A DNA stretch of 59,955 bases. Source: Opitutaceae bacterium. GTDB lineage: Bacteria; Verrucomicrobiota; Verrucomicrobiia; Opitutales; Opitutaceae. The notes beneath the pieces were generated by a model. That model saw only the letters and a list, made by a program, of their open reading frames with translations. It was not told the origin of the DNA and searched no databases. The position numbers and the translations under genes are program-made. Location: contig JANJTQ010000023.1 of NCBI GenBank assembly GCA_024711005.1, positions 1 to 59,955 of the forward strand, written 5' to 3'. Below, one piece after another: positions 49,197 to 56,485 of the stretch (position 1 is its first letter; every line of letters begins with the position of its first letter).

Positions 49197-50786
49197 TCAG
49201 TTTTTCTTCACCGCCATGTAGTCGCGCAGGGCGGTGCCGATGTTGGCGGGTTTTTGCTGGATGAGTTGGTTGAGCATGTCGGGCGTGAGCACGCCGTGGC
49301 CGTTGTTGCCCTTGGACAAGCCGGTGACGACGGGCGCGGAGAGCAGTTCGATGGGCACGGGCTCGGGTTGCTGGCGGCGGAGCATGCGAACGAAGAAGAG
49401 GAGCACGAACGCGCCGACGACGAGCGGCACGTTGGCCTGGGCCGCTTCGAGCCAACCCTGGATGCGGGTCTCGGAATGGATTTGCTCAATCCCGGCGGAC
49501 ACGGGCTCCGTCATGAACGGCAATTCCTGGAGGCTGATCAACGTGTCGAGGTCCTGGCCGGGGGCGGCCTTCAAGCCTAGGGCGTTGATGACGATCTGGC
49601 GGAGGTCTTGGATTTCAGCGGGCGTGCGCGGCCGGGGGACCGGCTCGGTGCCGGGCGCGGAGCCGGCGGGCGCCGGGGAATAGCGTTGCGCGACGAAAAC
49701 GGCGGCGGTGATGTTGCGAATGGAGCCGGGCTGCCGGGTGGTGTTGGTCAGCGTGCGATTGATCTCGTAGGACGTCGTGCGGTTTTTTCGATTGGTTTCG
49801 GTCACGCTGCCGGGACGAGTCTGGACCTCGGCGGCGGGTTTCTCGGGGGTATTGGCCGCCACGCCCGTGGCTCCGCCGGAGCGCTGTTCGGTGGAATTTG
49901 AAATGTCCTCGGTCTGCGTCTGGGTGCGCACAACCTGGCCGTCGGGATCGAAACGTTCCTGCATGGACGTGGTGGCCTCGGTCTCGATCTCGGCGGACAC
50001 GCGCACCACGGCGTTGCCGACGCCGAGCACGGGGGCGAGCATGGTCTCCACTTTTTTGGCGAGATAGTCCTCGATCTGCTGGCGATAGCGCATCTGCGAA
50101 GAGGCGCTGGCGAGCGTGGGGTCCTGCTTGAGATCCTCGGAGAGCACGCGGCCCTTGTTGTCGACGACGGCGACCTGATCAGGAACGAGGCCCTGCACGG
50201 CGTTGGCGACGAGGTTGCGGATGCTGTTCACCGCATCGGGTTCAAGGTTGCTCTTGCTGAGCTCGACGAAAACGGAGGCGGTGGGTTTCACGCCTTGATT
50301 GGTGACGAGCAGGCGGTTCTCGGGCTGGACGATCATGACCCGCGCGGCGCGCACGCCGTCGAGTTGCGAGATGGTGCGGGCAAGCTCGCCCTGGAGCGCG
50401 CGAAGGTAGTTGGTGCGCTGAACAAAGTCGGAGAGGCCAAACTGGCCCTTGTCGAAAATCTCGAAGCCGACGCCCTCGCCGGAAGGCACGCCCTTGCCGG
50501 CAAGATCCATGCGGAGGCGATGCACATGGGTGGCCGGCACATAGATGGTGGTCCCGCCGTTGGCGGTTTTATGGGCGATGTTCTGGCTCTGAAGCTGCGC
50601 GATGATTTGCGATGCGTCCTTTTCGGAGAGGCGTCCGTAAAGCAGCTGGTAGTCGGGCTGACGCGACCAGACGACCACGCCGATCAAGCCGCTGGCGACC
50701 GCCAGCGCGGCGACGATCAGCGAGACGCGTTGGTTCAGGCCGAGTTGGCTCCAGAGCCCCTGGAGGGATTGGGTAAATGCTTTCAT
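49197..50786 (-). CDS. fliF: Flagellar MS-ring protein FliF
   Basis: 529 residues. Two membrane helices (about 22-42 and 455-475) enclose a periplasmic region with the ring-building motif: QPDYQLLYGRLSEKDASQIIAQLQSQNI, GFEIFDKGQFGLSDFVQRTNYLRALQGELARTISQLDGVRAARVMIVQPENRLL, then KPTASVFVELSKSNLEPDAVNSIRNLVANAVQGLVPDQVAVVDNKGRVLS. YEINRTLTNTTRQPGSIRNITAAVFV follows. The short cytoplasmic tail that binds FliG (about 495-529) is present. Confidence 0.95.
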   Translation of the reverse strand: MKAFTQSLQGLWSQLGLNQRVSLIVAALAVASGLIGVVVWSRQPDYQLLYGRLSEKDASQIIAQLQSQNIAHKTANGGTTIYVPATHVHRLRMDLAGKGVPSGEGVGFEIFDKGQFGLSDFVQRTNYLRALQGELARTISQLDGVRAARVMIVQPENRLLVTNQGVKPTASVFVELSKSNLEPDAVNSIRNLVANAVQGLVPDQVAVVDNKGRVLSEDLKQDPTLASASSQMRYRQQIEDYLAKKVETMLAPVLGVGNAVVRVSAEIETEATTSMQERFDPDGQVVRTQTQTEDISNSTEQRSGGATGVAANTPEKPAAEVQTRPGSVTETNRKNRTTSYEINRTLTNTTRQPGSIRNITAAVFVAQRYSPAPAGSAPGTEPVPRPRTPAEIQDLRQIVINALGLKAAPGQDLDTLISLQELPFMTEPVSAGIEQIHSETRIQGWLEAAQANVPLVVGAFVLLFFVRMLRRQQPEPVPIELLSAPVVTGLSKGNNGHGVLTPDMLNQLIQQKPANIGTALRDYMAVKKN

Positions 50787-50825
50787 GAAGGCGAACGGAA
50801 GAAGGGAAGGACTGCGGGCTTTGGA

Positions 50826-50934
50826 ATCGTTCTCGTTCTCTTACTCTTACTCTTTCTCGGTTTGATTGATGATTGAGGTTCGAGGCTTGAGGTTCGCCGA
50901 GAGGAACGAGAACGAGTAAGAGAACGAGAACGAT
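50826..50934. repeat. GAACGA-type hairpin repeat between fliE and fliF
   Basis: The outer 21 nt (50826-50846) pair perfectly with 50914-50934; further units inside pair imperfectly. The loop (50861-50896) contains another tandem unit of period 7 (GAGGTTC, GAGGCTT, GAGGTTC). The unit is the same as in the fliH-fliI gap, 3.5 kb away. It lies between the fliE stop (50951) and fliF start (50786). Confidence 0.9.
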
Positions 50935-50950
50935 GGGACGGGACCAGGAG

Positions 50951-51310
50951 TCAGACCGCCATGCGCATGAGTTCCTGGTAGGACTCGACGACCTTGTTGC
51001 GCGTTTCGACCATGAGCTGGAAGGCCACGCCGGCTTCCTGCATGGCAATCACGCTTTGGTGCAGCTGGTCGCTGTCGCCGAGGAGGACCTTGCGAGTGAT
51101 CTCGGCGGCCTCACGCTGTTTGTTGTCCACGGCGGAAACCATCTTGTCGAAAACGGAGCCGAAGTCCGCAGGGGCGGAGGCGGGTGCCCCACCCGTCCCG
51201 TCGGTGCGCAAGGGCGGAATCGGGAGTTCGCCGGAGCCGGCGGATCCCGCGCCAGGCAGGCGCTGGAGGTAGGCGGAGGGATCGTTTCCAATGGAGCCGA
51301 TGAGTGACAT
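50951..51310 (-). CDS. fliE: Hook-basal body protein FliE
   Basis: 119 residues. DFGSVFDKMVSAVDNKQREAAEITRKVLLGDSDQLHQSVIAMQEAGVAFQLMVETRNKVVESYQELMRMAV is a standard FliE C-terminal two thirds; the first 45 residues are Gly/Pro-rich. FliE joins the MS ring to the rod and is the first export substrate. Follows flgC by 20 nt. Confidence 0.95.
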   Translation of the reverse strand: MSLIGSIGNDPSAYLQRLPGAGSAGSGELPIPPLRTDGTGGAPASAPADFGSVFDKMVSAVDNKQREAAEITRKVLLGDSDQLHQSVIAMQEAGVAFQLMVETRNKVVESYQELMRMAV

Positions 51311-51330
51311 GGGAGAGCGGACGAGGGGGA

Positions 51331-51750
51331 TTACTTGCCGATTTCGAGTGTCTTCATCGCCATCTGACGCGCGTTTTTCACAACGGAGAGATTGGCCTCA
51401 TAGGCGCGGGAGGCGGTGATGAGGTCGACCATTTCGAAGGCGAGATTGACGTTGGAGATTTGAAGCATGCCGTCGGGACCGGCGTCCGGATGCTGAGGAT
51501 CGTAGACGCGCTGGCCCGGTGTTTTGTCGGCGGAAATCTGGGCGACTTTTACGGTCTGCAAGGCCTGGCCGGCGGCTTGTTGCTGGCGGAGCAATTGGGT
51601 TTCGAACGAGACCACGCGGCGTTGATAGGGCATGCCGTCGGCGCCGCGGGTGGTCTGGGCGTTGGCGATGTTTTGAGCGACGACATCAAGCCGGGTTTTC
51701 TGGGCGTTGAGCGCGCCGGAGGTGACGTCGATTCCGGAAATGAGGTTCAT
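51331..51750 (-). CDS. flgC: Flagellar proximal rod protein FlgC
   Basis: 139 residues from ATG 51750. SGIDVTSGALNAQKTRLDVVAQNIANAQTTRGADGMPYQRRVVSFE is the FlgC N-terminus, and VNLAFEMVDLITASRAYEANLSVVKNARQMAMKTLEIGK the C-terminal rod helix. The codons up to 51786 are not used because ATG 51750 starts the family homology. Follows flgB by 37 nt. Confidence 0.95.
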   Translation of the reverse strand: MNLISGIDVTSGALNAQKTRLDVVAQNIANAQTTRGADGMPYQRRVVSFETQLLRQQQAAGQALQTVKVAQISADKTPGQRVYDPQHPDAGPDGMLQISNVNLAFEMVDLITASRAYEANLSVVKNARQMAMKTLEIGK

Positions 51751-51787
51751 GATCGCGGGAGGAGTTGGGGTGGAAAAAAACGACACG

Positions 51788-52201
51788 TCAGGACGGACGT
51801 CCGGTGATGGCGAGACGGAGCTGCTTGATGTTGCGGCTGATCAGCTCGGTGAGGAAATCGTGCTCGACCGTATTGCGGTTCATCTGAAGCAACTCGTGAT
51901 CGATCTCCACGGTGTTGCCGTCGGGCCGCATACTACGGGCGTGGGCGTCTTCGATGAGCTTGGGTTGGAGACGGGCCGCGGCGGCCAGGTCGCCGGCCTG
52001 AAGCGTCGCCCGCAATTCGGTCGCGAAATAGGGGGCAACATCGAGGCGGCGATAACCAGGGGTCTCGGCATTGGCGATGTTGGACGCGATCGCCTCCTGA
52101 CGCAGCACGGAGACATCAAGCAGCTTGTTCGCGAGCTGGTAGTTCGAGGACTGAAAGATCGGGTCGACCATGCGGCGGGAGAGATGCAGCACACGTGCCA
52201 T
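51788..52201 (-). CDS. flgB: Flagellar proximal rod protein FlgB
   Basis: 137 residues. SNYQLANKLLDVSVLRQEAIASNIANAETPGYRRLDVAPYF is the FlgB signature; LLQMNRNTVEHDFLTELISRNIKQLRLAITGR the C-terminal helix. First gene of the flagellar cluster. ATG 52201 is used, with weak GAGA upstream; ATG 52171 is an alternative without a visible ribosome binding site. The promoter should lie in the AT-rich stretch 52215-52255. Confidence 0.93.
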   Translation of the reverse strand: MARVLHLSRRMVDPIFQSSNYQLANKLLDVSVLRQEAIASNIANAETPGYRRLDVAPYFATELRATLQAGDLAAAARLQPKLIEDAHARSMRPDGNTVEIDHELLQMNRNTVEHDFLTELISRNIKQLRLAITGRPS

Positions 52202-52254
52202 GCGTTTCTCAAAATCTGCTACATATTTGTGTTACGTATCTTAAAAATTTAAAC

Positions 52255-52268
52255 GGAAGCCGGCTTCC
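52255..52268. promoter_or_regulatory. Perfect palindrome in the flgB upstream region
   Basis: GGAAGCCGGCTTCC, a 14-bp perfect palindrome beside an AT-rich block (52215-52254) between divergently read flgB and the response-regulator gene. The position suits an operator of the flagellar cluster. Only symmetry and position support it; no sigma-54 element is seen here. Confidence 0.35.
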
Positions 52269-52373
52269 CTGATTGACCGAATGTCGGGTGGCAATCCCGA
52301 CGAGGCGGCAAAAACTGCCGCACGTCATCGGATGGAAATATCCGCATTTTCCTGCTCATGCGGGGGCCGGTGT

Positions 52374-52381
52374 GCCGATAA
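52374..52381 (+). promoter_or_regulatory. Sigma-28-like -10 box before the response regulator gene
   Basis: GCCGATAA is an exact match to the FliA (sigma-28) -10 consensus and lies 36 nt before the ATG at 52417. The expected -35 TAAA is not seen at the right distance, so this may be chance in GC-rich DNA. Confidence 0.3.
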
Positions 52382-52416
52382 GAGGGGAAACGTCTCCGTC
52401 CTTGCCCCCATTTCCC

Positions 52417-53688
52417 ATGAAGCCGACCGGCGATCCCGAATCCCCGCGCATCCTCGTCGTAGACGACGAGGCCATCGTCCTGAATGCGCTCAAGGAAACC
52501 CTTGAGCGCGACGGTCACCACGTCACGGCGACGACCAGTCCGCTGACGGCCCTCGAACTGCTGCGAGTGGAGGATTTCGCCGTGATCATTTCGGATCACC
52601 GCATGCCCGAGATGATGGGTCTCGATTTCCTGATCGAATCGCGAAAGTTCCGCCCGCACGCCTCGCGCATCCTCATCACGGCGGTGCTCTCGCTGCCCAC
52701 CATCGTCGCGGCAATCAACAAAGGTGAGATCTTCCGTTTTGTGGCCAAGCCGTGGTTGCGCGAAGAACTCTCCGCGACCATTCGCAACGCCATTCACCGG
52801 CATCAACTCGTCACCGAAAACGAACACCTCACCGCGCAAACGCAGGAGTTGAACGCACGGCTGATGGTCGCCAACGCATCCCTTGCCCGCCAGGTCGACG
52901 ACCTCGAAAAACAAAAGGCCGCGCTCGACGCCGCCAATCGCGAGCTCGCCACCAGCTACGATCATTCGCTGGACCTGTGCCGACGCATCCTCGCGACTTA
53001 CGATCCGTATCTTGGCGGACGCACCAAGGCCGTGGTTGAGATTGCCCAGTGCATGGCCGACACCGAGCACTTCAGCGAAGAGGAACGGCACGCCCTGCGC
53101 ACCGGCGCGTGGTTGTGCGACCTCGGGTTGATCGGCGTTCCGCGCGAGCTCCTGCGCGGCTTCCGCTTGAACCCGGAGCGCCTGACCGAGCGGGAGCGCG
53201 AGAGTATCCAGACTCATCCGATTTACAGCCAGACGCTCGCATCCTACGTCGATCCCAGTCCCTTGGTCGCCGAGACGATTCGGGCCCACCACGAGCGCTT
53301 TGACGGCGAAGGTTTTCCGGACGGCCTGCACAGTCTTTCGATTCCCTGGACCGCGCGCTGTCTCGGCGTGGCGGTGTGGTTCGTCGAAAGCGGTCTGCCC
53401 AAGGAAAAGGCGATCGACGCCATCATGACGGAGTCGGGAAAAGCCTTCGACCCCGAGGCCGTGCGGCTCTTCCTCAAGGTCACCCATCTCGTGCAACTGC
53501 CACGTCAGGTGCGCGAGATCATGCTCGAGGAACTGGAACCCGGCATGGTGCTGGCGAATGGGCTCTACAGTCCGCATGGCCTGCTTCTGGTCGGCGAAGG
53601 CCAGACGCTGAGCGCCAGCACCATTGCGAAGATTCGCAATCACAACCTCATCAGCGCGATCAGCCAGCGGCTGCTCGTGTATTCCTGA
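52417..53688 (+). CDS. Response regulator with degenerate HD-GYP domain
   Basis: 423 residues from ATG 52417. Receiver domain (about 8-125): VVDDEA, phospho-Asp in IISDHRMPEM, FVAKPW. A coiled coil (about 125-180) leads to an HD-GYP-like domain (about 185-340). HD-GYP enzymes cleave c-di-GMP, but here the HD pair reads CD (AWLCDLGLIGVP), the GK is GL and the later VAD reads VAV, although HHERFDGEGFPDGL is kept. Several metal ligands are lost, so catalysis is doubtful and a binding or scaffold role is more likely. A C-terminal segment with EPGMVLANGLYSPHGLLLVGEGQ follows. It neighbours flagellar genes and cheD. Confidence 0.88.
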   Translation: MKPTGDPESPRILVVDDEAIVLNALKETLERDGHHVTATTSPLTALELLRVEDFAVIISDHRMPEMMGLDFLIESRKFRPHASRILITAVLSLPTIVAAINKGEIFRFVAKPWLREELSATIRNAIHRHQLVTENEHLTAQTQELNARLMVANASLARQVDDLEKQKAALDAANRELATSYDHSLDLCRRILATYDPYLGGRTKAVVEIAQCMADTEHFSEEERHALRTGAWLCDLGLIGVPRELLRGFRLNPERLTERERESIQTHPIYSQTLASYVDPSPLVAETIRAHHERFDGEGFPDGLHSLSIPWTARCLGVAVWFVESGLPKEKAIDAIMTESGKAFDPEAVRLFLKVTHLVQLPRQVREIMLEELEPGMVLANGLYSPHGLLLVGEGQTLSASTIAKIRNHNLISAISQRLLVYS

Positions 53689-54225
53689 TTGCATTACGAA
53701 CCCATTTTCGGATCACCCGTCGGACCGACCTTCCTAGCGCAGCGACTCGTCATCGGCGTCGGGGATTTCGCGGTGTCAAACGACAGCCGGGTCACGCTCA
53801 CCACCTACGCGCTGGGCTCATGCGTGGGCGTGATCGCCTTTGACCCGACCACCCGGACGGGAGGCATCCTGCACGTCATGTTGCCCGACTCGTCGATCTG
53901 CAAGGAGCGGGCGGCCACCCAGCCGGCGATGTTCGCCGACACCGGTCTGCCGTTGTTCCTGCGCGAACTGACCGAGATGAAGGCGGATCTCAACCACCTC
54001 AAGATCTACCTCGCCGGCGGAGCCTGCGTACTCAACGGGCCGGACACCTTCAGAATCGGCGAACGCAACAGTCTCGCCGTGAAGGCATGGCTTGCGAGGC
54101 AAGGACTGCGCGTGAGCGGCACCGATCTCGCCGGCACGCTCAACCGCACGCTGCACCTCGAACTCTCCACCGGACTGGTCACCGTAAAGCTCCCGAGTGG
54201 CGACGATACGTTCTCGCTGGGGTGA
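53689..54225 (+). CDS. cheD: Chemoreceptor glutamine deamidase CheD
   Basis: 178 residues. Deamidates glutamines in chemoreceptors and can bind CheC/CheY-like partners. The catalytic Cys is in TYALGSCVGVIAFDP and the His in GGILHVMLPDS; NHLKIYLAGGACVLN and FRIGERNSLAVKAWLARQGLRVSGTDLAGTLNRTLHLEL follow. A TTG start at 53689 directly abuts the upstream stop; no ATG exists in the family N-terminal region. Sole chemotaxis gene in the window; likely co-transcribed with the response regulator. Confidence 0.9.
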   Translation: MHYEPIFGSPVGPTFLAQRLVIGVGDFAVSNDSRVTLTTYALGSCVGVIAFDPTTRTGGILHVMLPDSSICKERAATQPAMFADTGLPLFLRELTEMKADLNHLKIYLAGGACVLNGPDTFRIGERNSLAVKAWLARQGLRVSGTDLAGTLNRTLHLELSTGLVTVKLPSGDDTFSLG

Positions 54226-54381
54226 CCCCACCTGCGAAGGCGGGGCCTTGCGTGAGGAAACCCGCTAACGAGTCGGTTACTATGGCTAACAGTTGTCCGT
54301 TGTCGTGCCCGGACGACGGCCAAGACTTTTGAAGCGCATCAGATCGCCTTTTTCGGGGGTGCCTCATGCGTTTTCATCGCG

Positions 54382-56466
54382 ATGGATTATCTTTCCCACA
54401 TTAACCTGCTTCAAGGCACCGAATCGACCCACGACTTCTCCACCGGCAACACCCTGCCGCTGGTCGCGCGTCCGTGGGGCATGCACCACTGGTCGCTGCA
54501 AACCGGCGCCTCCCCGTGGACTTTCCATCGCCGGGCCCGACGCCTGCAGGGCGTGCGTCTCACCCATCAGCCCAGTCCGTGGATGCGCGACTACGCCAAC
54601 CTCGTGCTGCTCCCCTTCGTCGGCAGTTTTCAGCCGTGTCTCGAACATCAGGCCTCCGGCTGGCGTTCGGAGGACGCCGTGCTTCGCCCCGACCACCTGC
54701 GCATCGACCTGCTGCGTTACGGCATCACTCTGGAGATGTCCCCGACCGAACGCGGCGCCGTATTCATTTTCACACGACAGACACCCGCCGCCCTTCGTCT
54801 GCGTTTCGATTTCGACGATGGACACGGATTGAACTGGGAGCCGGGCTCGCGGGAGATCACCGGGTTCAGTGACAACCGGTTCCAAGGCGAACACCTGCGC
54901 AACTTCACGCTTCACTTCCACGGCGGGCTCGGCGTCGCGCCCGTCCACTTTGAACGCACCCAAACGGGCGGCTGGTTCGCCTTCCCCGACAACATCGACC
55001 GCGTCGAGTTGCGCCTCGCCGCTTCCTTCATCGGTCCGGATCAGGCCCGCCTCACCCACGACCGCGAACTCGCCGGCCGCGAATTGACCGAAATCCGCAT
55101 CGGGGGCGCGGCGATCTGGAACGACCTTCTCGGTCGTCTCCGCGTGAACGAACCCGATCAGAACAAAGTCCGAACGTTCTATTCCTGCGCCTACCGCACG
55201 CTGCTGTTCCCGCGTTTCCTCGACGAGATCGACGCCGATGGTCGCACCCTCCACTACAGCCCCTACACCGGCGAAGTTCACCCGGGGACGCTCTGCACCG
55301 ACCACGGCTTCTGGGACGCCTACCGTACGGTGTATCCGTTCCTCGCCCTGGTTTATCCCGATAAACTCGCGCGCATCATGGAAGGCTGGCTCAACGGCGC
55401 CGACGAGGCCGGCTGGGCGCCCAAGTGGCCGAGCCCCGGTTTCCGCGATTGCATGATCGGAACCCACTTTGACGCGGTCGTCGCCGACCTCGCCCTCAAG
55501 GGAGTCGGTGGCTGGGACCTCGAAAAAGCCTTCGGTCACCTTTGGCGTGGAGCGACTGAACCGAGTGACAACCCCGGCTACGGGCGTCCCGAGCTCGATG
55601 TGTATTTAAAACATGGTTACGTCCCCTCCGACCATGCCCGCCAGTCCGCGAGTTGCACGCAGGACTATGCCTACGGTGACTGGTGCGTCGCCCAGGTCGC
55701 CCGCCTCCTCGGAAAATCCGCCGAGGCCGACCGGTTGCTCGAACGCTCGCGCCATCACCGCAACCTCTTCGATCCCGCCACCGGATTCATGCGCGCCCGC
55801 CGATCCGATGGCGCCTGGGACGGACCGTTTCGCGAATTTACCTGGGGCGGCGGTTACATCGAGGGCGGACCGTGGCAATACGCCTTCAATGCACCGCACG
55901 ACATCGCCGGGCTCTCTTCGCTCCACGGCGGCGACGCCGCGCTCTGCCGCAAACTGGATCGCCTCCTCGCGACCCCGCCGCGATTCGAGATCGGCACCTA
56001 CCCGTTCGAGATTCACGAGATGACCGAGATGGCCGTCGCCGGATTCGGCCAATACGCCCACTCCAATCAGCCCGTTCACAACTATCTCTTTATCTATGCG
56101 CTCTGCGGCGAGCCCGGGAAAACCTCCCATTGGGTCAACCGCGTGGCCAACGAACTCTACTCGCCCGACGCCTTCCCCGGCGACGAGGACAACGGCGAGA
56201 TGTCCGCCTGGTATCTGTTCGCCTCGATGGGCATTTACCCGTTCTGCCCGGGCCGTCCGGACTACGTGCGTTTCCGGGGAGCCATTCACCGGGTGGAAAT
56301 CCACCGCCCCGACCTGCCCGCACCCATTTACCTTGGCCACGCGAACACACACACGACCGAGCACCCGCTCATTTCGCATTCCGATTTGCTGGCCACCGCG
56401 GGCGCCACACCGCGGATACAAGCACCCGTGACACCCGTCGCCGACCTCCCGCTCCCCGTCGGCTAA
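54382..56466 (+). CDS. GH92 family glycosidase (alpha-mannosidase type)
   Basis: 694 residues. The GH92 opening DYLSHINLLQGTESTHDFSTGNTLPLVARPWGMHHWSLQT, LTHQPSPWMRDYA and the catalytic end YSPDAFPGDEDNGEMSAWYLFASMGIYPFCPG are present; in GH92, the Glu of DNGEMSAW is the proposed general acid. Known members cleave alpha-mannosides of glycans in a calcium-dependent way. I see no signal peptide, so it may be cytoplasmic and act on imported oligosaccharides. It stands alone, without a transporter or other sugar genes, and is not connected to the neighbouring motility genes. Confidence 0.92.
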   Translation: MDYLSHINLLQGTESTHDFSTGNTLPLVARPWGMHHWSLQTGASPWTFHRRARRLQGVRLTHQPSPWMRDYANLVLLPFVGSFQPCLEHQASGWRSEDAVLRPDHLRIDLLRYGITLEMSPTERGAVFIFTRQTPAALRLRFDFDDGHGLNWEPGSREITGFSDNRFQGEHLRNFTLHFHGGLGVAPVHFERTQTGGWFAFPDNIDRVELRLAASFIGPDQARLTHDRELAGRELTEIRIGGAAIWNDLLGRLRVNEPDQNKVRTFYSCAYRTLLFPRFLDEIDADGRTLHYSPYTGEVHPGTLCTDHGFWDAYRTVYPFLALVYPDKLARIMEGWLNGADEAGWAPKWPSPGFRDCMIGTHFDAVVADLALKGVGGWDLEKAFGHLWRGATEPSDNPGYGRPELDVYLKHGYVPSDHARQSASCTQDYAYGDWCVAQVARLLGKSAEADRLLERSRHHRNLFDPATGFMRARRSDGAWDGPFREFTWGGGYIEGGPWQYAFNAPHDIAGLSSLHGGDAALCRKLDRLLATPPRFEIGTYPFEIHEMTEMAVAGFGQYAHSNQPVHNYLFIYALCGEPGKTSHWVNRVANELYSPDAFPGDEDNGEMSAWYLFASMGIYPFCPGRPDYVRFRGAIHRVEIHRPDLPAPIYLGHANTHTTEHPLISHSDLLATAGATPRIQAPVTPVADLPLPVG

Positions 56467-56485
56467 CGCGCCCGCCTGCCCCGCC

